DNA from: Tectiglobus sp965224045 | GTDB taxonomy: Bacteria; Pseudomonadota; Alphaproteobacteria; Rhizobiales; Hyphomicrobiaceae | Length of the DNA: 64,000 bases | NCBI GenBank assembly: GCA_965224045.1 | Contig: CBDCYD010000004.1 | Location: 62,001 to 126,000 of the forward strand | Direction of reading: 5' to 3' | Part shown: piece after piece, positions 41,508-49,567 of the stretch | Numbering within the stretch: the stretch's first letter is position 1 | Layout of the letters: every line of letters begins with the position of its first letter | Position numbers and translations under genes: made by a program | Notes under the pieces: generated by a model | The model's input: the letters and a program-made list of their open reading frames with translations, nothing else | Told to the model about the DNA's origin: nothing | Databases searched by the model: none

Positions 41508-42383
41508 TCAGCCGTCGGCCAGGCTCGCCTTGCGCGCATGACGGCGGTCCTCATCGGCGACCTTGGTGACATCGGCGTCGAAGACGAGGCGTTCCGGGCC
41601 GGCCAGTGCGATGAACCGTTTGCCCTTGGCGCGGCCGACCAATGTCAGGTTGGCCTTGCGCGCCAGGTCGACGCCCCAGGCCGTGAAGCCCGAACGCGAG
41701 ATGAGAATAGGGATGCGCATCTTCACAGTCTTGATGACCATCTCGGAGGTGAGCCGGCCGGTGGTGTAAAACAGCTTGTCGTCCGGTTTGATGCGGTTGA
41801 GGAACATGTAGCCTGCGATCTTGTCGACGGCGTTGTGGCGGCCGACGTCTTCCATGTAGACCAACGGCCGGTCTTCCTTGCATAGAACGCAGCCGTGGAT
41901 GGCGCCGGCCTTCAGGTAGAGGCTCGGCGACTGATTGATCTTGCGCGACAACGCATAAATCCAAGACGTGGGCAGACGCGCCTCGCGCGACAGCTCGATG
42001 TTGTCGAAGTCCTCCATGATGTCACCGAAGACGGTGCCCTGGGCACAACCGGACGTGCGGATCTTCTTCTTGAGCTTTTCTTCGTAGTCGGTTTCCCGCG
42101 CGGTGCGCACGACCACCGTTTCGATATCTTCCTCATAGTCGATACCGGTGATCTCATCGTCCGGTTGGAGCATGTTCTGGTTGAGGAGATAGCCGACGGC
42201 AAGCAGATCGGGGTGATCGCCGATGGTCATCATCGTGACGATCTCGCGCGCATTCAGAAACAGCGTCAAAGGCCTCTCGTTGACAACGGCGGTGTCGATC
42301 GCCTTGCCTTCGTGGTCGATGCCTGTCACCGCCGTGGAGAGCGACGGGTCGTCGGGATCGGGCCGGACCTCGAATTCGCGCAT
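41508..42383 (-). CDS. fdhD: formate dehydrogenase accessory sulfurtransferase FdhD
   Basis: A 291-residue FdhD that passes sulfur from IscS to the molybdenum cofactor of formate dehydrogenases, which are often selenoproteins. Conserved parts: VVNERPLTLFLNAREIVTMM, GDHPDLLAVGYLLNQ, RTSGCAQGTVFG with one of the key Cys, GAIHGCVLC with the CxxC-type Cys region, MEDVGRHNAVDKIAGYMFLN and FYTTGRLTSEMVIK. The ATG at 42383 follows GGGTGAG; the frame runs upstream for hundreds of codons without homology. No formate dehydrogenase subunits lie in this window. Confidence 0.9.
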   Translation of the reverse strand: MREFEVRPDPDDPSLSTAVTGIDHEGKAIDTAVVNERPLTLFLNAREIVTMMTIGDHPDLLAVGYLLNQNMLQPDDEITGIDYEEDIETVVVRTARETDYEEKLKKKIRTSGCAQGTVFGDIMEDFDNIELSREARLPTSWIYALSRKINQSPSLYLKAGAIHGCVLCKEDRPLVYMEDVGRHNAVDKIAGYMFLNRIKPDDKLFYTTGRLTSEMVIKTVKMRIPILISRSGFTAWGVDLARKANLTLVGRAKGKRFIALAGPERLVFDADVTKVADEDRRHARKASLADG

Positions 42384-42647
42384 TGTCTCACCCGGTTGTT
42401 GTCTGCCTGCCTTCAGCATATGGCGACACTGTTCCGAAACGGCCAGGCATTGTCCAGCCCGGTAGCGGGATCTAGGCTTAAAATTGCCCATACAATCGAA
42501 TGTGCGAACGCGGCCGACCACGTGACGGGAGGCTCCAAGTCTGCCAAAGATGCGGCAGAATGACTGCCGCCCGGTGGTCGCACGGCGGATTGCGCCATAT
42601 ATCGTCTCAGAGACACGACGGACACGACCGCGCGGGAGACTAAGAAC

Positions 42648-44168
42648 ATGGCCGTAACCCAGGAGCAGGTGCTGGATGCTTTGAAGCGGGTCAAAGGGCC
42701 GGATCTCGAAAGCAATATCGTCGATCTGGGATTGGTCTCGGAGGTTCTCATTCGCGACGGCAAGGTCTACTTCTCGATTACGATCGAGCCGGCGCGTGCC
42801 GAAGAACTGGAACCGCTCAGACAGGCGGCGGCGAAGGTCGTCGGCGACCTCGACGGCGTCGTGGGCGTGACGGCCGTGCTGACGGCTGAAAATGCGCCGG
42901 GCACTTCTCAGCCGGCGGTTGCCACGAACGGTGGCGGCCAGGCGCCGGAGCACGCGCGGGTCAAGCAAGCACGGGCGGCACAGGCCGCGCAACGTGCCGG
43001 TGATGGCGCACAGCCCGGCCTTGGGCAAGGCGGCGGCGCCGGCGGGCAAGGGATTCCCGGCGTCAAACACCTGATTGCGGTGGCAAGCGGCAAGGGCGGC
43101 GTCGGGAAATCGACGACGGCGGTCAATCTCGCGCTTGGCCTGCAGGCCAACGGGCTCAAGGTCGGGGTTCTGGATGCCGATATCTACGGGCCGTCGCTGC
43201 CTCGTCTCCTTGCGCTTGCAGGGCGGCCGACCGCCGGGCCGACCGGCAAGCTGCTGCCTATGAGCGGTTACGGCCTCAAGGCGATGTCGATGGGACTTCT
43301 GGTCGAAGAAGGCACGCCGATCATCTGGCGCGGACCGATGGTGGTGAGTGCGCTCAACCAGATGCTGAGGGAGGTGGCTTGGGGTGAACTGGACGTCATC
43401 GTCATCGACATGCCGCCGGGGACCGGCGATGTGCAGTTGACGATGGCGCAGCAGGTGCCGCTTTCGGGCGCGGTGATCGTCTCGACGCCGCAGGATCTGG
43501 CATTGATCGATGCGCGCAAGGGGCTTGCGATGTTCCAACGCGTCGACGTGCCGGTGCTCGGGATTATTGAGAACATGAGCACCTTCGTCTGCCCGCATTG
43601 CGGGGAGCGTTCGGACATTTTCGGTCATGGCGGGGCGGCGGCGGAGGCGGACAAGCTCGGCGTGCCGTTCCTTGGCGGCGTGCCGCTGCACATGGATGTC
43701 CGTGCCACGTCCGACCGCGGTCAGCCGATCGTGGTGAGCGACCCGGAGAGCCTGCACGCCAAGATCTATAGCGAAGTTGCAGGCAAGGTCTGGAGCGAGG
43801 TGCAGGCTGCGGACGGTTCATTGGTCAAGCCTGTTCTGACGCTCAGCAACGATCGCGCGCAACTCATCGTCACGTACGAGGATGCCAGTTCCTATGAGCT
43901 TTCGGCAGAAATGCTGCGGGTGATGAGCCCATCGGCAGAGGTGCAGGGGCACTCGCCCAGTCAGCGGGTTACGGTCGGTGGCAAGCAGAACGTCAAGATA
44001 AAGGAATTGCGGCCCGTTGGCAGCTATGCCGTTCGGATCGTCTTTGACGACGGCCACGACACCGGGCTTTATTCCTGGGGCTATCTTGAGCAGCTCGGCC
44101 GGGAAAAAGAGCAGCGTTGGGCGGGCTATCTCGGCGAGCTGAATGAAAAAGGCCTCAGCCGCGGCTGA
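42648..44168 (+). CDS. apbC: ApbC/Mrp Fe-S carrier fused to a DUF971 domain
   Basis: A 506-residue P-loop ATPase that carries and delivers Fe-S clusters. N-terminal FSCA (MIP18/DUF59) domain residues 1-90; a low-complexity Ala/Gln/Gly linker to about 140; the Mrp domain with SGKGGVGKSTTAVNLALGL near residue 146, DADIYGPSLPRLLALAG, DMPPGTGDVQL and the cluster-binding CPHC. After about residue 400 comes an extra domain (LTLSNDRAQLIVTYEDASSY, then LRPVGSYAVRIVFDDGHDTG and LYSWGYLEQL) of the GBBH-like/DUF971 type, which is normally a separate protein. The fusion gives a longer protein than the usual 350-380. Divergent from fdhD (264 bases). Confidence 0.9.
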   Translation: MAVTQEQVLDALKRVKGPDLESNIVDLGLVSEVLIRDGKVYFSITIEPARAEELEPLRQAAAKVVGDLDGVVGVTAVLTAENAPGTSQPAVATNGGGQAPEHARVKQARAAQAAQRAGDGAQPGLGQGGGAGGQGIPGVKHLIAVASGKGGVGKSTTAVNLALGLQANGLKVGVLDADIYGPSLPRLLALAGRPTAGPTGKLLPMSGYGLKAMSMGLLVEEGTPIIWRGPMVVSALNQMLREVAWGELDVIVIDMPPGTGDVQLTMAQQVPLSGAVIVSTPQDLALIDARKGLAMFQRVDVPVLGIIENMSTFVCPHCGERSDIFGHGGAAAEADKLGVPFLGGVPLHMDVRATSDRGQPIVVSDPESLHAKIYSEVAGKVWSEVQAADGSLVKPVLTLSNDRAQLIVTYEDASSYELSAEMLRVMSPSAEVQGHSPSQRVTVGGKQNVKIKELRPVGSYAVRIVFDDGHDTGLYSWGYLEQLGREKEQRWAGYLGELNEKGLSRG

Positions 44169-44172
44169 GGCC
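44151..44172 (+). terminator. palindromic hairpin over the apbC stop codon
   Basis: GGCCTCAGCC-GC-GGCTGAGGCC is a perfect 22-base palindrome that includes the last codons and TGA stop of apbC. It is preceded by five A and followed by a weak T-rich segment (TTTGGTTTTA) 20 bases later. It probably ends the apbC transcript. Confidence 0.55.
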
Positions 44173-44227
44173 CAATCCCGGCCCTGTCATTTGGTTTTAT
44201 GCGCGCGCAGGTCCGCGACTTTGCGCG

Positions 44228-44470
44228 TCAGCGGATCAAACTGTGGCCAGAGTGGTCGCCAACCGGGCAATGCGCGAGCTTGATCGGAGTCGGCTTTTCG
44301 AGCTTGGTTATCTTCGCCATTTCGTCGGCAAGGCGCTGAAGCTTGGCTTCCGATGCGCCGGCCATGATGATGGTCGCTGCGAGAACTGCGGCCACGATGA
44401 CGAGGCCGTTAATGTCACGAAGGTTTACTTTCCAGCCGGAAATTCCCCGTCCCTGCCAGGTGTTGATCAT
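44228..44470 (-). CDS. small single-pass membrane or secreted protein
   Basis: An 80-residue product starting at the ATG behind AGGAGCAAGAA. One hydrophobic segment, INGLVIVAAVLAATIIMAG, ending in ASEA as a possible cleavage site, then a charged helix and the C-terminal HCPVGDHSGHS. No family recognised. The ATG and ribosome binding site are good, but coding evidence is otherwise thin. Its leader is a run of 16-base tandem repeats. Confidence 0.5.
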   Translation of the reverse strand: MINTWQGRGISGWKVNLRDINGLVIVAAVLAATIIMAGASEAKLQRLADEMAKITKLEKPTPIKLAHCPVGDHSGHSLIR

Positions 44471-44492
44471 TTCTTGCTCCTGACCTCTCATG

Positions 44493-44556
44493 CAGTCTTG
44501 TTGTTTGGCAGTCTTGTTATTCGGCAGTGTTGTTATTCGGCAGTGTTGTTGATGGC
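44493..44556. repeat. 16-bp tandem repeat, four units
   Basis: Four head-to-tail units of 16 bases starting at 44493, 44509, 44525 and 44541, with the pattern CAGT(C/G)TTGTTATTCGG. Neighbouring units differ at one to three positions. They lie just upstream of the start of the small gene at 44470, so copy number could affect its promoter or leader. Confidence 0.75.
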
Positions 44557-44763
44557 GGCAAGGTAGGTTGCCAAATGCAACCCGCCGCAGGCCACCAGAT
44601 AGGGCTTGACCTGGCAAAGGCCAACTCAAAACTTGTCGCGGATCCTTCACGTCCCGGTGAGGAGACTGCGGGAGGTTGTCAGCGCAACTCAGAATGGGTG
44701 GTCAGCTGATCATACGCAGCGGTGATCGTGGGGTCTGCGACTGTGTGAATCCGCATTCGGTGA

Positions 44764-45699
44764 TCATGCTCCGGTGAGCGTGCGCGTTCCGGTTGCGCGC
44801 TTGGAGGATGCTTTTCGGCCTTGTCGCTTGGGCCTAGCGGCCAGGCGGGCTTTGTCGACAATGGTCTGCATGTAGGCCGGCAAGGCAAACGCGCCGATGT
44901 GAAATGCCGGAGTCCAATATTTCGTCTTTAGCCCGCGGCGTGCGGCACGGCGAGCGATGGTCGCCGCGCTGAGTTCAAGATGGGTCGGGTCATCGGATGC
45001 CCAGCTGATGCAGAACTCGCCGCCGAAATAGCAGGGGTGGGTGCAGATATAGGGCGAAACAGCTTTGAAGAGCGACGCTAGTGCACGGGTGTTGCTGCGC
45101 AGATGCTCCGGCGTGTGAAACGGTAGGCTTGTCTGCGTGACGAAAATACCGCCCGGTTTCAGGGCCTGCTTGCATGATGCAAAAAATTTCTTGGTGTGGA
45201 GCACCGCGCTTGGGCCAACCGGTTCCGATGAATCGACGATGATTGCGTCGTATTTCTCAGGCGCTTCGGCAATAAACTTGACGCCGTCGGCAATGACGAT
45301 GGAGGAGCGCTTGTCGCGGAAGGCTTTGCGGCCGATCTCGGGGTAGAATTTCACGGATGTGTCGATCACATCCTGGTCGATCTCGACCAGGGTCGCCGTT
45401 TCAACGCTTGGATGCTTGAGGACTTCGCGCAGCACACCACCGTCGCCGCCGCCGACGATCAGCACCTTGCGTGGCCGCTCGAGTGCGGTGAGGGGCACGT
45501 GTGCCATCATTTCATGATAGACGAACTCGTCGCGTGTCGTGAGTTGGAAAATGCCGTCCAGGATCAGCACCTTGCCCCAGAACTTGTTTTCGAAGATCAC
45601 CATATGCTGGTGCTCGGTTTTGACCTCGTGCAGAATTCGATCCGCGCGAATGGCCGGCCGCCAGTCCGGGTGAAATGTTTCCTCGATCCAACGAGTCAT
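44764..45699 (-). CDS. speE: spermidine synthase (polyamine aminopropyltransferase)
   Basis: A 311-residue aminopropyltransferase making spermidine from putrescine and decarboxylated AdoMet. N-terminal strand domain (WIEETFHPDWRPAIRADRILHEVKTEHQ), gatekeeping YHEMMAHVPL, nucleotide motif VGGGDGGVLREVLKH, active-site DSSEPVGPSAVLHTKKFF. The ATG at 45699 matches the family start. The C-terminal 25 residues are Lys/Arg-rich. It lies downstream of speD on the same strand with the dispersed repeat copy B between them (291 bases). Confidence 0.9.
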   Translation of the reverse strand: MTRWIEETFHPDWRPAIRADRILHEVKTEHQHMVIFENKFWGKVLILDGIFQLTTRDEFVYHEMMAHVPLTALERPRKVLIVGGGDGGVLREVLKHPSVETATLVEIDQDVIDTSVKFYPEIGRKAFRDKRSSIVIADGVKFIAEAPEKYDAIIVDSSEPVGPSAVLHTKKFFASCKQALKPGGIFVTQTSLPFHTPEHLRSNTRALASLFKAVSPYICTHPCYFGGEFCISWASDDPTHLELSAATIARRAARRGLKTKYWTPAFHIGAFALPAYMQTIVDKARLAARPKRQGRKASSKRATGTRTLTGA

Positions 45700-45864
45700 T
45701 GCGGCTGATCCTTTCGTCAGGGGCCGTGCGCCGCACGATGGCGCCAAGGTGGTGCTGATCGCCAGCTTGGCGCCGTCTGCACACTGGATGCCAAAATATG
45801 AACGCGTGCCGCCCCTGAGTGGTACGCGTTGTTCGCTTGGCAGATGGTGTTTGTGAAAAGGCCG

Positions 45865-45992
45865 CTAGAGCGTTTCAGGTTTAGCTGGAACCGTCCCACT
45901 CCCCCGCCCGGCCGCCCATGCAATAGTGGTTTTGGGCGGCCGGGAGGGGGAGTGGGCAGGCGGTGTGATTCCGCCTAAGGCGGAAATGATCT
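45865..45992 (-). repeat. dispersed palindromic repeat, copy B
   Basis: Same element as at 22643-22770 but reversed; it begins in the TAG stop of speD (complement of 45993-45991). It carries ATTTCCGCC-TTA-GGCGGAAT hairpin, ACACCGCCTG linker, a central GC-rich hairpin and the end GGTTCCAGCTAAACCTGAAACG. The loop of the central hairpin (TGCAATAGTGG on the plus strand) has the opposite orientation to the flanks when compared with copy A. It lies between speD and speE. Confidence 0.85.
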
Positions 45993-46578
45993 ACGCGGCC
46001 TTGACCTCGCGGACAGGCGCGGTCTTGGATGCCGCCTGCTGCCACTCCATCAGGTCGAGGTCTTCGCCGCGCTGATGCGATTTGACCACCGCTTCGCGCG
46101 CATCGAAGGCGTCCTTCAGGACATCGACGCAAAGTTCCGGCCGGGCATCGCCGCACATGAAAACATCGAAGGCGGCATAGTCCGCTTCCGGCCAACTGTG
46201 CACCGAGATGTGGCTTTCGGAGAGAACTGCGACCCCAGATACACCGCCGTTCGGCGTGAAGTGATGCAGGTGTACATGCAGCAAAGTCGCGCCAGCAACT
46301 TCTACACAACGCTTCATGGTCTGTTCGATGTACTTGAGGTCATCAAGTCGCCGGGCGCCAAACAGATCTATGATCAGATGGTTTCCGGCATAGCGAACGC
46401 CGTCGCGTTCTATGAAGAAGTCTTTGCGCTCATCCGGCAAACTGTCGGAAGCCGGAGCCTCCGTCGCCTTTTGAACCTTGTGCGCTACCCGCGCAGTTTC
46501 ACCATAATCTTCCTTTTGGGCGGTGCTTGAACGAGTCAAGTCCATCCCCAATTGGAAGAGGGTGTCATCATAGGCCAT
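45991..46578 (-). CDS. speD: S-adenosylmethionine decarboxylase proenzyme
   Basis: A 195-residue pyruvoyl enzyme that decarboxylates AdoMet for spermidine synthesis. The self-cleavage site is ESHISVHSWPE, with the Ser that becomes pyruvate near residue 122 (E121/S122), and the catalytic Cys is in VFMCGD. LLHVHLHHFTPNG also matches. Compared with the short bacterial form (about 125) it has an extra ~60 residues at the N-terminus, low in conserved features. It starts behind GGGGAGGG and is the gene upstream of speE. Confidence 0.9.
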   Translation of the reverse strand: MAYDDTLFQLGMDLTRSSTAQKEDYGETARVAHKVQKATEAPASDSLPDERKDFFIERDGVRYAGNHLIIDLFGARRLDDLKYIEQTMKRCVEVAGATLLHVHLHHFTPNGGVSGVAVLSESHISVHSWPEADYAAFDVFMCGDARPELCVDVLKDAFDAREAVVKSHQRGEDLDLMEWQQAASKTAPVREVKAA

Positions 46579-46985
46579 GTGACCCTCCCCAACCAGTAGA
46601 CAGATGTGACCCGTCCGCTCTTACCTTTGGGGTCTAGGACATCATACCTTACCTTTAGGGCAGGGGGTCGAACGGAGAACCCCGCATATGAAGGCAATCA
46701 ATTGTGATTGCAAGGAAAAATCTTGTTCACCCGACGATAAAGAATTTCTTCTTCTGCCGGTCTAGCCCTCACAGCGGTTAAACCAGGTCACCTCACGACG
46801 GTCATTGTGACATCATAAGGTTAAGCGATAGCTGCCGAATTGCAGGATCGACGCAAATCGCCGACCCCGACCAATGGCCGGTGAGATCATCCAGATGCGC
46901 TATTTGGCGCAGGCGGCCCGGCAGTTGCCAGCTTGTGCCACGCGCTCAATGCTTGGGAGGTCCGTTTGCGGAGGGATGCGTCTGG
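46579..46985 (-). other. speD leader and gene-free stretch with possible mini-ORF
   Basis: About 400 bases between the AsmA stop and speD start. Close to speD the minus strand holds two copies of AAAGGTAAG (complements of 46648-46656 and 46620-46628) and between them ATG-ATG-TCC-TAG (46645-46634), a Met-Met-Ser mini-ORF with AAGG ahead. A hairpin (GGGGT...ACCCC) precedes it. The rest shows nothing. A regulatory role for AdoMet synthesis or starvation is speculative. Confidence 0.35.
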
Positions 46986-49328
46986 TCAGTTCTTTTTGAA
47001 GAGTTTGTTTAGCAATGCACCGGTGCCCGACTTGTTTTGATCGCCAATCAGGTCTTTGACGATCTCGTTGGCTTTCTTGCCCTTGAAGCGCTCGGACAGC
47101 TTCTTGGCATTGTCGACGACCTGGTTGACGGTTTCCCGGTTGTTGAGCAGGCCGGCCACGTCAGGTTTGATTTTCGGCCTGTCCCACGGGCCGGTAACTC
47201 GAACAGGAACTTCGAACCCTCTGAGTTCCCTCTTTTTCTTGGATTTTTCCTGACCTTCCAGGCTGGCGACGAGTTTGGGGCGCAAGATCATGTCGATGTT
47301 GCGCCGTCCGAGATCGGTGTTGCCGCTTCCCGTCATGCGAAGGAGCGGAGAACTCATACGCAGGTCCTGAGTATTTGCGACGCCGCGACTGATCTGGAAG
47401 TTTGCCGATAGCTCAGAGAAGTCGGTTTTGGACGTTCCCTCCTTCTGGAAGTCCGAGAGTCGTCCACGCTGCAGGCCGCGCATCATTTGGGGAATGTTCC
47501 AGCCGATGATCGCGCCGTCGGTGAAGACGACCTTGGCGGTGCCAGCCAGGCTCGACATCAGCTTTTGCTGGGAGTGACCTAAACCGGCGATGCGTGCGGT
47601 GAGTTGGCCATTACCGTCGAGGTTATCGATCTCAGCGGCGTCCTTCAGGAGCGGCCGCGCTGTGACACCTGAAAGCGACAGATTGGCGCCGACCGAGATG
47701 CCTTTGCGTTCGCGTTTTGCGGTGATGACGCCGCGACCGTTGCCACCGTAGAGTGCGATCTTCTTAATGTCGACGCGGGCTGCGCCATTAGTCAATGTGG
47801 CACGTGCCGATGTCTGACCGATCGACATACCGCCAACGCGGAGGCCGTCGATCTTGACGCGTGCGTCCGCATCGACAGCGAGCATGGCGGACGTATCGAA
47901 CTTCTGGCGGCTCCAGCCGGCCGATTTCTTGTAGCCGCGGACCTGCGTGCTGAATCGCCCGGCACCGCCGTTGTCGATCTTGGTGCCGCGCAGGATTTCT
48001 TCAATTGACTTCGGTTTGGCGTCGTTGTCGGACCTCGCGTGGATCTTCGGTTTGCGGCGGGGATAAGGCTTAATACCGCTCAACAGGCGCGAGAGCTTGT
48101 CGATGTCGAGTTGGGAAATGCCCAGGTTTGCGGAGATCTTCGGGCGTGGATCCGACAGGCGGGCGCCAATGCTGCCAGTCGCCGTGGTCTTGCCGAGCGC
48201 CAGCTTGGCACCGCCGAGGGTAACCGTTGTCGGCGTTGCGCTGAGGTTGCCACGCACCGTTAGACCGCCTAGCGGCTTGGCGTTGGGCATGTTGGTGCCA
48301 AGCCATCGCGCAAGATTCTTCAGCGACTTGGCATCCATCTTAACCGGACCACGGACGTTCAGCGCCGGCTGCAGGTCGACCGCGCCATTGAATTCGGCAT
48401 CGAGTGGGGCTGACTTGATCTTGAGGCTGGCGTTGGCGGCTTCGCCGTGGAGCAGTTTGCGCAGCGTTTTGAGGCGGAGGTGGATATCAATGCGCTTCTG
48501 GTTCCAGCTCAGGTTACCATCCATCGTGATCGGATCGGCAATGCGCCGGCCCTTTATCCGCACATCGACGTTGGAGACAACTTCGGCAGTTCCTGAGCGG
48601 GCATCCTGATACTGCACAATGCCGTTCGAAACCCTGATTGAGCGCAATTCCAGGTTGTCGAGCATGGCTAGACCTTCGCCGTTTTGCGCAGGGCGGGCGC
48701 TGGTCTTGGTGATCGCGGCAGGCAGGGCTGCATCGCTCAACGTGGTGGCGAGGGATGATGGCAGGCCGGCCACCCGTGTCGGCCTGGTGTTCCAGGCGAA
48801 ATCCCAATTCCTGCGACCGTTGCGGTCGACCCGCAGGTCGATCACCGGTTTAATCAGCGTGACCTTTTCGACGATCGCTCGCCTGGAGAGCAAAGGCATC
48901 AGCGCGACGCTGACGTGGACGCGATCCGATCGGATCATGGCATCGCCAGACATGCCAGGTGGCGGCGAAAGTGTCACATTGGGTAGTGACACGCCAATCG
49001 AGGGGTAGAAGGTGAGGGACGGCCGGCCGGCAATGGTCAGCGTCCTGCCGGTGTTGGCCTTGACCTGTCGGATCAGCTCCGTACGCACGAGATCGGCCGG
49101 CGACAGCACGAAAACCGCAGCCGTTGTAGCACCCGCGAGCAAAACGAATATGGCTGCGAACCAGAATACGATACTGCCGAGTGCCGACCCCCTGCGCTTT
49201 TGCGGCGGTGGACGGCGGCGGCGCTTGCGCCGAGAGGGCTGACGGCCCGGCGGTGGGGGACGGCGGCCTGGTTGATCTGGTCGCATGGGGCGGTAATTGT
49301 GCAGGTCAGGCGGCGGTGTCGTGGTCAT
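46986..49328 (-). CDS. AsmA family protein
   Basis: A 780-residue inner-membrane-anchored periplasmic protein. The first 50 residues are a Pro/Arg-rich cytoplasmic tail (PPPPGRQPSRRKRRRRPPP), followed by one membrane segment (residues about 52-75) and the AsmA N-terminal domain (GRTLTIAGRPSLTFYPSIGVSLPNVTL). The C-terminal AsmA_2-like domain has VVFTDGAIIGWNIPQMMRGLQ and a closing MILRPKLVASLEGQ. AsmA proteins are bridge-like lipid transfer or outer-membrane biogenesis proteins. Length is near the E. coli AsmA (617) plus insert. It is divergent from the nucleoside transporter. Confidence 0.87.
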   Translation of the reverse strand: MTTTPPPDLHNYRPMRPDQPGRRPPPPGRQPSRRKRRRRPPPQKRRGSALGSIVFWFAAIFVLLAGATTAAVFVLSPADLVRTELIRQVKANTGRTLTIAGRPSLTFYPSIGVSLPNVTLSPPPGMSGDAMIRSDRVHVSVALMPLLSRRAIVEKVTLIKPVIDLRVDRNGRRNWDFAWNTRPTRVAGLPSSLATTLSDAALPAAITKTSARPAQNGEGLAMLDNLELRSIRVSNGIVQYQDARSGTAEVVSNVDVRIKGRRIADPITMDGNLSWNQKRIDIHLRLKTLRKLLHGEAANASLKIKSAPLDAEFNGAVDLQPALNVRGPVKMDAKSLKNLARWLGTNMPNAKPLGGLTVRGNLSATPTTVTLGGAKLALGKTTATGSIGARLSDPRPKISANLGISQLDIDKLSRLLSGIKPYPRRKPKIHARSDNDAKPKSIEEILRGTKIDNGGAGRFSTQVRGYKKSAGWSRQKFDTSAMLAVDADARVKIDGLRVGGMSIGQTSARATLTNGAARVDIKKIALYGGNGRGVITAKRERKGISVGANLSLSGVTARPLLKDAAEIDNLDGNGQLTARIAGLGHSQQKLMSSLAGTAKVVFTDGAIIGWNIPQMMRGLQRGRLSDFQKEGTSKTDFSELSANFQISRGVANTQDLRMSSPLLRMTGSGNTDLGRRNIDMILRPKLVASLEGQEKSKKKRELRGFEVPVRVTGPWDRPKIKPDVAGLLNNRETVNQVVDNAKKLSERFKGKKANEIVKDLIGDQNKSGTGALLNKLFKKN

Positions 49329-49567
49329 GTTCGCTCGCGATCGCGTGGCGTTTTGCAGGGCGGCTGTCGAATTCGGCGACTCACGTTTACGTCTTCGGTG
49401 TCCGCATAGCGTGCAATTGTGTCACCGCACTGCTGATTTCGTTGTTATGGCTCAAGTTTTCCACGAATTGTCTTTCCGGCGAGTATTGTAGGGGCTGGAC
49501 CAGCAGGTCCAACGGGGCAATTGCCGGTTCTCGCGCCGGTATGCCGAAGGGTCACACAGGGGGACGC

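Noticed and set aside
42384..43757. Upstream extension of the fdhD frame to a 749-residue product
   Set aside because: The extension runs antisense through the regulator gap and apbC, and carries Arg/His-rich nonsense. FdhD homology begins at the ATG at 42383.
46660..46690. GGGGGTCGAACGGAGAACCCC-like string resembling a tRNA T-arm
   Set aside because: No acceptor stem, D-arm or anticodon arm can be built around it; a simple hairpin in the speD leader explains it.
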